Assembly (NCBI GenBank): GCA_963576735.1
Contig: OY755196.1
Location: 6,243,912-6,307,911 of the forward strand
Length of the DNA stretch: 64,000 nt
Direction: 5' to 3'
Origin: Bedellia somnulentella
Lineage: Eukaryota > Arthropoda > Insecta > Lepidoptera > Bedelliidae
The position numbers were made by a program, and so were the translations under genes. The notes under the pieces were generated by a model. That model did not search any database, was not told where the DNA came from, and saw only the letters and a program-made list of their open reading frames with translations. Each line of letters starts with the position of its first letter. Positions within the stretch are counted from its first letter, which is position 1. Below, piece after piece: positions 1-11,696 of this stretch.

Positions 1-382
1 GAAGATATTAGAAGCTAAGTTCGATTGATTACTTTACTGGCCTTGATTTGATTTGGCCGCCGGTTAAGGGTCACGGCGGGTCGCAGCTGTCAGCTGAGTT
101 GCCCGCCTTGTCATCGCGTTTCACGCACACATTGAGCGTGTTGGTGTCAATAGTACTACTTTCTTAGTGCAAATTTTAACAAAATTTGAAAAAAAATAAG
201 TGTGTTTTTTTTCAACGAATTCTGCCTCTATACGTGATAATTAATCATACTTATCAAGGAAAACAGTCATTACAATTACACCCTGTATATAACACACTTG
301 CTATTTATTTTTGCATTTTCACATAATGGTGCAAATGTTTAATTGAAAGCCACTAGGCGGCTTAAAAAAAATAATCTTTAAT
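1..382. other. no gene seen
   Basis: I see no coding signature, RNA gene or recognisable repeat. The last part directly abuts the broken 3' end of the transposase-like gene at 383. Confidence 0.5.
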
Positions 383-1657
383 TTAAAGCATATCGGGCAA
401 TAATGTCACTTTCTGAAGGTCCATAGAAAAAAAGTGTTGATTGGCATCATTGCCTCTCTTTTTATCTTCCCTGTATTTTATTATAGCTTTTTCAGCTTTG
501 AGTTTATGTTGAGCATAGTCCATCTGCAAACTTTCAAGAGCAGGTGATGCCTCACTCGCATTTTTAATTCTTTCCTCAAACACCCCGCAAACTACACATT
601 GATCTCCTTTTGGATATTTTAAGGATATTTTCATTACCTTCATAGTACTTCTATATGTTTCAACAGAATATTTAACACCGGGATTTTTTGATATGAAGTT
701 ATTATACATAGATTGCAGCGTAAGGGTGCGTGGCAAGTAACGTGTCAGCGGTGCGTTGTTCCGCCGGTAGTGGCTTAATGTCGGTTTGTAGCTCATGATA
801 TGTTCTTCAATTATTGTCCTTGATAGCTTTTGTTTCTTGCCTCCTCGATTTTTTTAACATCAGCGTTTAAAGGTATCCGTTTTATAGCTTTACTGAGCGC
901 GGTAATAACACCGTCAGTGCGGTGTCCCAAAGTGTTCAGAAAAAATGCTTTGTAAACATTTGTCTCCTCATTATTTGGGAGATAAAAGTAAAAATATCTT
1001 GACTCATTTTTTATGTGTTTTTTGTCAGAGTTGGTAGCAGATGCAGATTTTTCTTTAACTGGTGCAATTTTCATATATTTATTCAAATATTGGCGGCGCT
1101 GTTCATTGTCCAGTAACCATTCGAAATATCCTCACGCTGTGTTTCTGTTATGTCGTTGCATTTTCGTCTACATTTACCATCGCATTTTTTTGGTATAATT
1201 GGATGCATTGTTTTATTCTTAATGATCTTCGCTGTTTCTAAAGGGTTATCTGATACATCGTTTAAAATACTGCTATCAAAAATTGGGCCAGGATAATTAG
1301 CAATAAACCGAGCTACAGATTGTCTATGGTCATCTGCTGATTTACAATCGGTGAATATAATTGTGTTTGGGTAAGTTGCGATGAAAACTGTAGTGTAACT
1401 GTTGCGTGTGTCTGGTGCAGGAAATTGGATTGAAAGAGGTCGGGGTGTCTCTTCAATGAAAAATGTAGCTTCTAGGACATCAATATCTTGAAAAAAAAAT
1501 CTCACAATATTCATTAAAAAAATGTGATGCAGGCTTTTCTACCAGAGGAATATAGTCCGGATCAGCTACAGAGTCATCACTCGAGTAATCGGTATTAAAT
1601 TCGAGGTTAGTAAAAGATGATGATGGACCAGGGACAGAATTGTTGCTGTTTGATACT
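383..1657 (-). pseudogene. broken arthropod transposase-like protein
   Basis: Reading down the minus strand, an exon begins after a pyrimidine-rich acceptor (..CCGCTTTCAG) at 1657 with an acidic stretch ending DPDYIP. The coding then shifts frame near 1514, near 1105 and near 800. Shared blocks identify the family: KCxxKCxxI....R..I..YW, a GHRTDG segment, the SHYRRxxAP...YLP block, MYxxFxxxNP, KGDQCxxC, and a final DLQKVxLLP. I know this block order from multi-copy uncharacterised proteins of aphids and other arthropods that behave like transposon products; I cannot name the superfamily. The C-terminal half after DLQ is missing, so the copy is truncated as well as frameshifted. The frameshifts are seen; the transposase role is inference. 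Confidence 0.6.
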
Positions 1658-2255
1658 CTGAAAGCGGAAAAATAAGCTAGCTAAACACACGCAACCAATC
1701 ACCGATATTTAAATATAACGAGCAATCATAAGGCAGTATAATTAGTGTTAGTTATAGCGCGAAATATACAATTTATTCACACAACAAACACACCCTAAAA
1801 AGTTAAATCTTTCCAGGTAAACACATGCACTGAGTATTGAAAAAAAACGTTGTTCAACCTGTGTTGTTGATTTAATTCTAAACATAACCTTCAACAACAA
1901 AAAACATCGGTGTTGCCCACTTAAAAATCTCAATAATCATATAGAAGTAAGAATTCATCATGTGAATAAAATAATTACTAAGAACAAGGAAAGTATTCGG
2001 AACCAATTAAAAAAAAAGTTTAAAAGATAGTAACTTAGATTGTTGATTTAAACTATGATGAATTTGACTAAGGTGTGTATTAAAATTATAATGAAATAAA
2101 AAAATTTCTGTAAAGGTGTTAAAGAACTTTCATTGTCTACCACAGCATCAAACATATTAATAAATGATAAAATTTCATGATATCCTTTCCGTCAAACGTC
2201 GATATCTCAATTTGCGGCAATTGAGATGCCACAGATTTTTCACGTTTACTGTTGG
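1658..2255. other. no gene seen
   Basis: AT-rich sequence that would include the upstream intron of the broken transposase-like gene. I see no further exon of it and no recognised repeat. Confidence 0.4.
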
Positions 2256-2553
2256 TTAATTTTTTATCATAACCTGTATTGCAGATATCGTATCGTAACA
2301 GTATTCTTCTAAAACTCCTTCGTCAACCTCAGTGTCCGTGAGCATCATCATATCGGTGCAGTGTTTGAATAGCTGCAAACCGTCCTGCAGGTGTTTGTAC
2401 CTTAATATAAGACATTCGATGTCCAATGATTCATTGCTGCTTTGTTTATTAGCAAAGGTCTCCGATTTGACCCTTGAATTGACTAATTTTTATTTTTAAT
2501 GTTTTCAGCTTTTCGTTATTCCCGCCTGTTGACTTTTTGCTTGTATCAGTCAT
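2256..2553 (-). pseudogene. retrotransposon gag N-terminus-like fragment
   Basis: A minus-strand ATG at 2553 opens a lysine-rich start (MTDTSKKSTGG). One frameshift near 2450 is followed by a helical stretch ending LEEYCYDTISAIQ before a stop at 2256. The helical N-terminus with a YxxxI motif resembles the start of BEL/Pao gag proteins such as the two other copies in this window, but no zinc knuckle or capsid core follows. The assignment is tentative. Confidence 0.3.
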
Positions 2554-2797
2554 TACACACCACGAAACGGTTTGGGCACCACTTTTGTTAAATAAATAAC
2601 AAAAAGAATATAATTTGAATTAATTCCTATTTGTTGTGAAATAATTTTGTACAAAATGTAGAAGAGAGTTTGACATGTCTTGTTATTACCATAGCAACAT
2701 TTCTCAACAGTAAGTAATGAGGGTAGTTTTTATTTAAGGTCAGCTAGTGACACTATCTCAGGTCACAGGTTCAAAATTGCGTTTATTTACGATCGCT

Positions 2798-3040
2798 ACA
2801 TACATACATACATATATCACGGCTATAAATCCCTAAAGGGGGTAGCCAGAGCTAAGGAATTAAAAATCCCTAAGCCACTTTTGGAAAGATGAGTGGGGAA
2901 AAGATGGTACAATAAAGGTTATTGGTGATGGGTCTCAAACCGCATCGCCCAAAAATCCCTTAAAAGCCCTAATACCGTTAGTCGCCTCTTACGTACACCC
3001 ACCGGAAGTGCTATTCTAAGCCGGCACTACACAGCAATAT
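2798..3040 (-). repeat. SINE-like family A, copy 1
   Basis: In plus-strand reading it starts with a (CATA)n run and ends in TAAGCCGGCACTACACAGC. The sense orientation is therefore minus, with a (TATG)n 3' tail. At least ten more copies occur in this window. There is no coding capacity. The 3' end (CTACCCCxxxxGGGATTxxxxxxCGTGA) resembles the RTE LINE tail. Confidence 0.8.
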
Positions 3041-3077
3041 ATATAGGATCGCTGGTTTATTCATAATCACATTTTTA

Positions 3078-3300
3078 ATATTTTGAGATGACGCGCTCAA
3101 AAATGTTGATTGGAACACCCCGCTGTTATTAAGTTTTTTAACAAACAAAGTAAAAGTTCAAAAGTATCCACCAAGAGATGTTGACTTTGATTTCTACAGT
3201 TCAAAAGTGGTCGAATGAGTTTAAAAGGGGAAGAGAGAGCATCGAAGATGGTGGTGGGCCTGTTTCTGCCACTAGCCGAAGCCAATGTGCAAAGAGTTGT
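3078..3300 (+). pseudogene. mariner transposase N-terminal fragment
   Basis: The plus strand encodes the mariner DNA-binding block VQKWSNEFKRGRESIEDGG, which matches the family pattern (W..F..GR.S..D). Frames are broken upstream and no catalytic region follows. It is a short relic next to the 3' end of the BEL element. Confidence 0.6.
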
Positions 3301-3520
3301 GTTTAAGCAAGGAATAAATTCAAACTAAGTCTTGCTTTTAAACACAATTTTACTTTAAATATTTGAATCACAAAATGTACAATATAATATGTTAAGTTGG
3401 CGGTGGTTGGTTGCGTAGTGAAGCTTGTCCCCGCGCCGCCGCCGCCGCTGCTCCTGCGGCTTGCCGTATCATGTGAATCAGGCGTTAACATCCTCCGGGA
3501 CGTTGAAAGCTTTACAGCTT

Positions 3521-6500
3521 TCAAGAATATAGTGGACCCCGTGGCGGACCACTCTGCTCCTGGTCGTCTTCTTCAGTAGGTCCCTGAGTCGGCAGAAGGC
3601 ACATCTTATTGACGGCCCTCCGAAGAATACCCTTTGCTGTGGTTACCTCAGCGACTCTGGTAACGCCGTCCGTGCCAGGAAAGAGACGGATAACGCGTCC
3701 CATTCGCCAATGGAGAGGCGGCAGGTTATCGTCGTTGAGTAAAACTAAGTCCCCCAGCGCAAGCTGGCGCTGTGGAGACTGCCACTTCGTGCGCTGCTGC
3801 AGCTCGGCTAAATATTCTCGACGCCAGCGGTCCCAGAAGTGCTGGCGGATCTTCTCTATAAGCTGATATCTGTTGGGGCTGGTGACAGTGACAGGAGCTG
3901 TTGGTATAGACGTGAGCGGTCTCCCGATCAGAAAGTGGCCTGGGGTCAGAGGAGAAGGATCGGTATAGTTGGTCGAGAGAGGAGACAGTGGGCGTGAGTT
4001 TAGGATAGCTTCAATTTGTGTAAACAATGTCGCTAACTCCTCAAATGTCAAAGAAGCATTTCCAGCTACACGCTTTAAATGAAATTTGGCTGAGCGTATT
4101 CCAGCCTCAAAAATTCCTCCAAATGTAGGGGAATATACAGGGGAAAACATAAATCTAATTCCTTCATAACTAGCGAAATCATAGACAGACTGACGGCTGG
4201 ATCTCAGTAGCCTACCTAATTCATTGTGAGCACCAACAAAATTCCTACCGTTGTCGCAATATATTTCAATTGGTTTACCCCTTCTTGATATAAACCTACG
4301 TAAACATAGAATAAAAGCTTGGGTACTCAGATCACTGACGAGTTCCAAATGAACGGCTTTGGTAGTGAGGCAAACGAATAAGCAAAGATAACATTTTGTT
4401 ATTCTATTACCTCGGCCTTTACGACTACTGATCATAAACGGTCCAGCAAAGTCCATCCCGCACGAGCAGAAAGGGAAAACACCGTTAGTACGCGCCTCTG
4501 GCAGGTGCCCCATGATTGGCTGCATAGTGACAGCACGCATTCTCGCGCACGTGACACAGCGCCGCGCCACGCGCCGCGCTAAACTCCTACCACCAACCGG
4601 CCAATATCTATCGCGCACGGATGACAGTAATAACTGTGGACCTGCATGGAATAAACGAATATGCTCATGGTTCATAATAAGATACATGAAATGATGCTTA
4701 GCATCTAATAAAATGGGATATTTCTTGTCGAAATCGAAACTCGAATTATTTAATCGACCACCAACTCGAACAATTTTATCAGTGTCAATAAACGGTGTCA
4801 ACTGTATTAATTTATTATTTTTTGGTAAACATTTCCCTTGTTCAAGTAGCTTAATTTCTTCGGGAAACGATTCTGTTTGGCTAAACCTAACTAAAATTTT
4901 TAACGAATTATCCAACTCCGTAATATTAAGCGGACCTGACAATCTTTGCCTTAATTTTGTAATATTATTTATAAACCGCAAGACGAACGCAAAACTCCTT
5001 AACAATTTATTAAATGTGGAGTACCTATCGAAATCGATGAGTGACTGTAAATGCGCTCGCTCGGACGCCACAAACAGAGCGTTCACCTTAATATCGGGTA
5101 AACTCTCGGTGGGGTATGAATGCCGCGGCCACTCAGACTCCTCCGTCTTTAGGAAGGAAGGACCCTCCCACCACAAAGAAGATGACGCTAGAACCTGAGG
5201 GTCCACCCCCCGCGAGGCAAGGTCAGCTGGGTTCATACTCGTAGGAACATGCCTGAATTGAAAATCACGTGTTAGTTCGTTAATTTCGTTAACCCTATTA
5301 CATACAAACATTTTTAATTGTTTTACATCAGTCTTTAACCAACCGAGAACAACAGTAGAATCGGTCCAAATTATTTTTTGTTGAACGTTAAAACGTACCG
5401 CTTTGAGAACCTTATCACATAAACGCGCGCCTAGTAGATTACCTAACAATTCTGCTCGTGGGATAGTAGTCGGCTTTAAAGGCATAACGCGAGCCTTTCC
5501 ACAAAATAGGTTCACCGTAACGTCATTGTTTTTATTGACTGAACGTAAATACACGCAAGCAGCATAGGCATCCTTTGACGCATCGACAAAACAATGTAAA
5601 TCTATTGAAATTGGGTCATGGCAAAGAACATTTCTATTAATAGTTATATTTGAGATTAAGTGCAAATTATTAATAAAATTGTACCATGTACTTACATGTT
5701 TTTGAGGTATGGGTTCTTCCCAACTCAATTTTGCAACCCATAATTGTTGTAAAAATATTTTGGCCTTAATAATACATGCACATATTAAACCGAGAGGGTC
5801 AAAAATTTTACAAGTTGTCGTAATGACAGACCTTTTTGTCGGCACTGGAGATGATTCGATGTTGGCTGTAAATTTAATTTTATCAGACTTCGGACAGTAA
5901 TTTAATCCTAGTACACTCGATTCCTTGGTTAAATCGACTAACTCGGAGTTGGAGTCGTCACTGCCGAAAGCCTGTGAACAATTAGTGCGAATTTTCCTTA
6001 AAGGTAAACAAGCCGTATCCAACACCTTTTTAACATTTTTATAGATGTACTGTAGATCGCTCTCAGTCTCCGCACCCGTGTTCAAGTCATTCAAGTCAAT
6101 GTAAAAATCATTTTGAATGACGTTAGCTATAACAGGATCCGTACATTCATATGCTAACTGCAATAAACATCTCGTACTTAGAAATGGAGCAGAAGCCATG
6201 CCATACGTGACGGTGTTCAGCTGCAATACTTGCAAAGTATTGCGTTTTCTGTCACTAGAAGTGGGGTCTCGCCAAAGAATGTGCTGGAGATGACGCTGTG
6301 AGGGGTGCAATATAATTTGCCGATACATCTTCTCCAGGTCTCCTAATAACACGTAACGATGGCCACGAAAACGTAACAAAATGGAAAATAAGTCGCTTTG
6401 AACGACGGCGCCTACGGCTTGAATATCGTTCACCGACTTCCCGGTCGATGTTTTAGCCGACCCGTCAAAAACAACTCTTAACCGTGTTGTTTCACTTTTA

Positions 6501-7479
6501 TTTCGAATGACACAGTGGTGCGGGAGATATACACCAAAGTCCGATTGTTCTACTTCACTTAAATGACCCATTGTACGATATTCCTCAATAAAAGTTGAAT
6601 AAGGTGCCTTTAATTGAGGATTTTTATTTAACTTACTCTCTAAATTTGACAAACGCTTAAGTGATAAATTAAAAGAATTTCCGAGATTCGTTTCGGTTTC
6701 TTTCAGCGGCATTAAAACACAAAATCTTCCATTCTCTAGTCGAGTGGTAGTCTCTAAAAAATGATTCTCACAGAACTGTTCCTCTAGGGATAATGTTTTT
6801 GTGTCAGAAGGCAAATCGTCTATCTGCCAAAATAGTTTAATTGAATTATCTAAATCTAATAGACTTAAGTTGCAGTGAACTTTAGAGCAAAGATTATTAA
6901 TTCCAATAGGGCCGGCTATAAGCCACCCCATCTTAGATTCTTGCAAAGTAGGCAAATTATAACCTAACTTTAACTGATTAGTTCCAATTATATCCCAAAA
7001 TACGTCAGCCCCTAATAAAATGTCAATAGAAGAGGGCTGGAAAAAATGTGGATCAGCTAGTTCAATACTGTTGGGAATATTTAAACGATCAGTATTTATT
7101 TCAACACCGGGTAAAATACCGGTTATTTTAGGCACTATAAGGCAACTAATTTTAGTACTATAAGACGATAAATATGAATTCACTCTCACGTTACAACTTC
7201 CTCCAATATCGCATTTAACATTATTAAGTCCACAAACACTGATACGATGCAAAGATTCCTTACGCAACCCCAATTTATCACAAATATTTTCTGTAATAAA
7301 AGACGATTGACTACCGGTGTCTAACAATGCTCGCACCTTCACGCTTTTATTGTTATATTCATTAACAAGTTCGACCTGCGCCGTGCACAATAGAGTGTGA
7401 GTCATCGTTACCGCTGATAAGGCGACTGGCCCAGCGGCGGCGGTGGCAGCAGGCGCGGCCAGAGATGCGCTTGATCGTA
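3521..7479 (-). CDS. pol: BEL/Pao pol polyprotein (PR-RT-RH-IN)
   Basis: One uninterrupted frame of about 1,320 residues; the same frame runs 58 bases further, to 7537, into the Harbinger terminal repeat. Domains in order: aspartic protease with LLDTGSQSS (about 7300-7340), reverse transcriptase (about 6600-5900), RNase H with FVDASKDAY and WTDSTVVL, NPADLASRG, integrase HHCC zinc-binding region (about 4690-4500), and integrase core with MDFAGPF, YCDNGRNFVGA and FGGIFEAG. The C-terminus ends in the usual LLPTQ region. Oddity: the RT box that should read Y-V/I-D-D reads FYIDLNDL (6083-6115), so the second catalytic Asp is replaced. A long open frame with a dead-looking active site suggests a fairly recent but inactive copy. 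Confidence 0.88.
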
Positions 7480-7609
7480 TTAGGCTGGTTTTACAGTCAC
7501 GCTTACCGTCCGCGCGGGTGGTAAGCGCGGCTCGCAAGCTCGCGGATGACCCGCTCGAAACTATAAAACGAGTTCAGTGCTACGCGGTTTGCCGCCTCGT
7601 ACAGTCGTA

Positions 7610-10600
7610 ATGAGACTTCTCGCATTTGTTATATTATATTACCTATGGAAAAAAAAGCAACGACAACGACGACTACAAGTACATCCTTACAATGCCACTA
7701 GGTTTCTGAGAGGCGCATTCTCTACATCGTTTTCGGATTTAAGAGAACATGGTGACAAATTCTTCAAACATTTCCGTCTGTCTACAACATCATTTGATGA
7801 ATTACTCTGCAAGATAGAACATAATTTAAAACGATCAAGTTTACGTCGAGTCCCTATAGAACCAGTTGAAAAGTTGGCGATTACCTTAAGGTAAGTTGTA
7901 TAAAAATACTTTTTATTTTTAAGTAATTACTTTATTAATTAAATTGTGTTTACAAATAAAAAAAAAACAAACAATGAAAAAGTACTCGCTCCGTAACCCT
8001 CGTTGAAATGAAATTTAGTAGAAATTGTCGTTTCCTGGTGTTAATATTTGAAATGTAATATATTTCACCACAGCTTTGCTGAACAAAATTAGAAATTGTC
8101 GTTTTCTGATGCAGTAGTAGGAAAGTGGTTTATTTCTTCACAGCTTTGCTGAACAGAATTGATGACTGTAGAATGAGACTCATATTGATTTGCAGATTGA
8201 TAGTCTTGCTGCGTGCTCTCACTAGGTACAGATCCGTTAGCTGGTAACGTTAAGTTTGAAAAATATGATGATTGATAGCTCTGCTGTATTGAGACGGTTG
8301 CAGACATTACATTAGAAGAATTAGAATCATTTTCTGGTGACATGATATTGGCATATTGATGTGATGTTTGATAACCTGGTTGCGTAGTAGTATCATTAGA
8401 ATTAGAGATTGGTGATATAATAGTAGAATTTGAGACATTTTCTGGCGACAATATGTTGGAATATTCATTAGATTCATTAGCTGGCGTTACAAAATTTGAT
8501 GTCGACGTCGTACCCACTGAATGTGGCGCGGAAAGATCCATAGCAATTTGCAACACTTTCGAACGAAATAAAAGTTTTTCATAACTGTTAAACGACTTTA
8601 GAATTGGACCAAGAGAATTAAAAAATGCTAAATCGTCAGAGCTTATGTCTGGCATATTTTTGTCCAATAAATCTACTAACTGCCTCTCAAACATGGAGTT
8701 CTCTGGTATCCGCCGTGTATTTTTTCTCTTGCGAGCCCATGTCGGTTTATCTTGGTCAGCCACCGTAGTAAAACTGTTTTGAGAAGAGCCAGGAATATCT
8801 GCGTTCATTGTTACTTGAGCTTGAGTTTCTGATGAACTTGAATATTCATCAATGTTGTTCAAGGATTCTGAAACTACGTTTTCAGTGGTACGATCAAGAA
8901 ACTTCAATTCTTCGAAATAAATATATTTTTTAACTGTTTTTGCACCGCTGCCGGATGGTGTATTTTTCATATTCGCTTTAGTTTTAAAATATCCGTCTCT
9001 TGCAGACTTCCATCGTTGACGTAAGAGCTTATCTGAAAAAAAAACAATAAAAAGTTAACCAATACCTTAATTTTTTTAAATCAACACACAGTCAACAGTA
9101 TCGATTAGCAAAACAGGTCCAGCAGGGTTAGCCAAGTGGCAAGCGTTGAATCGAAACGTGATCGAAACGCTCGCAAAAATGTATGAAAATAATTAATAGA
9201 ACGATATCCCACGTGACTTAGTCGTATCAAATTATGTATTGGTAGCCAAGTGTCATTTTCAGTCGAACGAAACCTCAGTATATAGGTATATGTACATTAT
9301 ATAGGATAATTTGATACGACTACGTGGGATATCGTTCGACAATTATTTCCATACATTTTGCGAGCGTTCGAAACGCTCGCAAAATGTAAAACGCTTGCCA
9401 CTTGGCTAACCCTGCAGTGGTGATATCGTAATTGAGCTACAAATAAACTTCCACACTTATAATATTTGTAGAATTAGTAGAAAGTAGGGTATGAATAAAA
9501 AACAGTATAAGTGGTTAGGCGTGTCACATATTTGCCTGAGTTTTTAATTAAGTAAATTTTAATTTATTATGTACTTCACTTTTTTTTGAAGTAAAATAAT
9601 ATTATGTACTTACGTGTGACACACGTGCTTACCACCTATACTTTTTATTGATTCTATCCTTCTTTCTACATGTGAATAATTGAGACATTACACGAAATAA
9701 CTGTATTTAACTAGTAATCGAAATATTGAAGTTAAATACAGTTCACAACTGTATTTAACTAGTTATTAAAATATTCGTGTAATGTCTCAATTATTCACAT
9801 ACATTGTAGAGTTAAATACAGTTGTAAACTGTATTTAACTAGTTACATAACAAAACTAAACTTGTTTATTTAAGTTAACTAGTATTAAATATTCGTAGTT
9901 TGTTAATTTATATTAGAGGCGACCGTTTAATACACTGCTTTTTTTTTTCAGATTTTTGGCAACTGGCAACACATATTCCGATCTACATGTCACGTACAGA
10001 ATGGGAGTTACTACTATAAGCAATATCGTCAAGGAAGTTTGCATTGAGATATGGGAGAAACTACGGGAAGAATGCATTCCTCAACCAACAACACAAATGT
10101 GGCAACGTATTAGTGCAGAGTTTGAGATGAATGCAAACTTTCCTAACTGTTGTGGGGCAATAGACGGTAAACACGTACGAATAATTAATCCTGCAGGTGG
10201 AGGGTCAATGTTTTACAATTATAAGAATTTTTATTCTATTGTCCTTCTGGCAATGTGTGATGCCAACTATTGCTTTACTTATGTCAACATTGGTTCTTGC
10301 GGTAAAAACTCTGATTCCACTATATTCCAAAACAGTGAACTATTTCAACAGTTGGAAAGAAATAATTTAGGATTACCGGCTCCAAAGTACTTGCAAGGAT
10401 CTAATATAGTAGCACCTCATGTAATAGTTGGTGATGGAGCATTTGGTATATCAAACTATGTCATGAAACCTTATCTTAGAAACGATATGACCTACAAACA
10501 AAAGATATTCAACTACCGTCTAAGTCGTGCCAGGAGGTACATAGAGTGTACATTTGGGATATTATCAAACAAATTTAGAGTGTTTCACACACCAATGAAT

Positions 10601-10828
10601 GCCAGCTTCTCCAATGCAAAAACTATAGTTCAAGCTTGTTGCGTATTACACAATTTTATCAGAGTGCGAGACGGCTACAATGAAAATGATTCACTAAGCA
10701 TTACTGGTTTAATTGACATGGATATTCAGCTAGTTTCTAGAACAGGAAACACACTACGCGAGGTATTTGCTGATTATTTTATATCGCCCGCTGGTAGCGT
10801 GTCGTGGCAAGACAGACATATATTCTAA
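7610..10828 (+). CDS. PIF/Harbinger transposase, two exons
   Basis: Exon 1 is 7610-7890 (donor AAG|GTAAGT) and exon 2 is 9952-10828 (acceptor T10-CAG). Joined in phase they give the family block LAITLRFLATG. The N-terminal half has STTSFDELL and PIEPVEKLA. The catalytic domain (DDE_4 type) shows GAIDGKHV (first Asp), VGDGAFG (second Asp) and RRYIECTFGIL (Glu), then the family's C-terminal CCVLHNF. Total is about 385 residues, normal for the family. I chose the ATG at 7610; an in-frame ATG at 7577 is possible. The role is cut-and-paste transposition with the partner MADF protein encoded antisense in the same element. No stop or frameshift is seen, so it may be functional. Confidence 0.92.
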
Positions 10829-11466
10829 TACAGTTCGATTCAAACTTTATGGCGACTCGGATATTAGCCACTAGTGCAGGTACGCGCAGGTTAGTAGTTG
10901 AATCGCTCCCCGCTGATACCTAATATTGTGTACTGCGCATCGACTCGCGTGATGTTCCGAGCCGCCATCAAGTTTGAATCGGAATGTACAATACGCGCCA
11001 CGAGACTTTGTGTTTGTAAAGTTAGCTGCGCAATCAAGTCTGTACATGTGAACGAAATGAGCGAGACGCACGCATAGACGAAAGCGAGAGCAAAGACGCT
11101 CGCGCCTTGCCGGCTCGCACACCTTGCGTCTTTCGTACCTGTTTTGATTTATTGCGTAGCCACTTGTCGCTAACTTCACAAACACAAAGTCTCGTGGCGG
11201 GTACTGTACCTATTTAATTGATTTGAATCTACGTTAATATTAAGTAACGACTTTTATACGAATATAAGATTAATTAATAAAAATAATACAAACATACCTA
11301 TGTCTTTCTTTATATAATTTTCTCCAAAGAGTGCTTCCCCAACTTCTTCCCAAGCTTTATTTTTTGCATCTTTGTTTTTATAAAATTCATCCGATGAATC
11401 CCATAGCAATGGTCGACAGCGAACTTCCTCGATCAACCGTCCCGTATCGATGTAATTCTGATTCAT
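8089..11466 (-). CDS. MADF-domain protein of the Harbinger element
   Basis: Exon 1 is 11466-11298 (donor ATAG|GTATGT) and exon 2 is 9032-8089 (acceptor TTTTTCAG). They join in phase 1. The N-terminal 95 residues form a MADF (Myb/SANT-like) DNA-binding domain: LIEEVRCRPLLWD, AWEEVGEALFG, then KLLRQRWKSARDGYFK across the junction and YIYFEELKFL. The C-terminal half is low-complexity, rich in Ser, Asn and Gln. Harbinger elements need such a second protein to bring transposase to the nucleus and the ends. Its intron contains transposase exon 2, and its own exon 2 lies inside the transposase intron, so the two genes interlock. Confidence 0.88.
9122..9415. mobile_element. MITE inside the Harbinger introns
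   Basis: Inverted termini GCAGGGTTAGCCAAGTGGCA and its complement enclose 294 bp, with further inner inverted blocks (ACGTGGGATATCGTTC in both orientations). CAG flanks both ends. There is no coding capacity. Class not assigned. Confidence 0.75.
9470..9669. repeat. imperfect inverted repeat, MITE-like
   Basis: The left arm (AAAAACAGTATAAGTGGTTA with GTGTCACA) pairs imperfectly with the right arm (TGTGACACACGTGCTTACCA then CTATACTTTTTATTG). Arms are about 65 bp around an AT-rich loop. It lies in the shared Harbinger intron. Confidence 0.55.
9670..9800. repeat. palindromic MITE with repeated GTTAAATACAGTT
   Basis: A perfect 27-bp inverted repeat (starting ATGTGAATAATTGAGACATT) bounds 131 bp. 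Inside, and again just outside at 9810-9845, the motif AACTGTATTTAACT occurs in both orientations. It lies just upstream of transposase exon 2. Confidence 0.7.
10837..10980. repeat. 144-bp hairpin repeat
   Basis: GATTCAAACTTTATGGCGAC at the left and its near-complement (GTCGCCAT-like, GCCGCCATCAAGTTTGAATC) at the right form 25-bp arms. It starts immediately after the transposase stop codon. Confidence 0.6.
10986..11209. mobile_element. MITE with about 40-bp inverted termini
   Basis: Both ends carry the CGCCACGAGACTTTGTGTTT block in opposite orientation, bounded by GTAC. It is 224 bp and non-coding, and sits in the MADF intron. Confidence 0.75.
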
Positions 11467-11696
11467 TTTGGCGGCGACAGTACACATGCGCGCGTCCGAT
11501 CGGCGTGACTGTGTAACGCACACTGGACACTGTAGCTCCTTGCCCGCGCGCGGTTGAAAGGCGCGGCCGAAATACCGTCAGCGCGGGCCATCCGCGCGGT
11601 TTATTTTACTATGTAACGATCTAAGGCACTCAAAGCTCGTCACCCGCGACGCGTATCAACCGCGCTGGCGAAAGCGGCACTATAAAACCAGCCTTA

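Larger units (their letters stand above)
7483..11693 (+). mobile_element. complete PIF/Harbinger DNA transposon
   Basis: Inverted termini GGCTGGTTTTACAGTCACGC at 7483 and its near-complement ending GGCATATAAAACCAGCC-like at 11693 are flanked by TTA at 7480-7482 and 11694-11696, the family's 3-bp target duplication. Inside are the two genes typical of Harbinger elements, a DDE transposase (+) and a MADF/Myb-like DNA-binding protein (-). Both have intact frames and consensus splice sites. At least five small inverted-repeat elements sit in its introns. It interrupts BEL/Pao coding sequence, so it is younger than that element. Confidence 0.93.

Noticed and set aside
3303..3579. LTR of the first BEL/Pao element next to pol
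   Set aside because: No matching sequence is visible on the gag side, so an LTR cannot be supported by eye.
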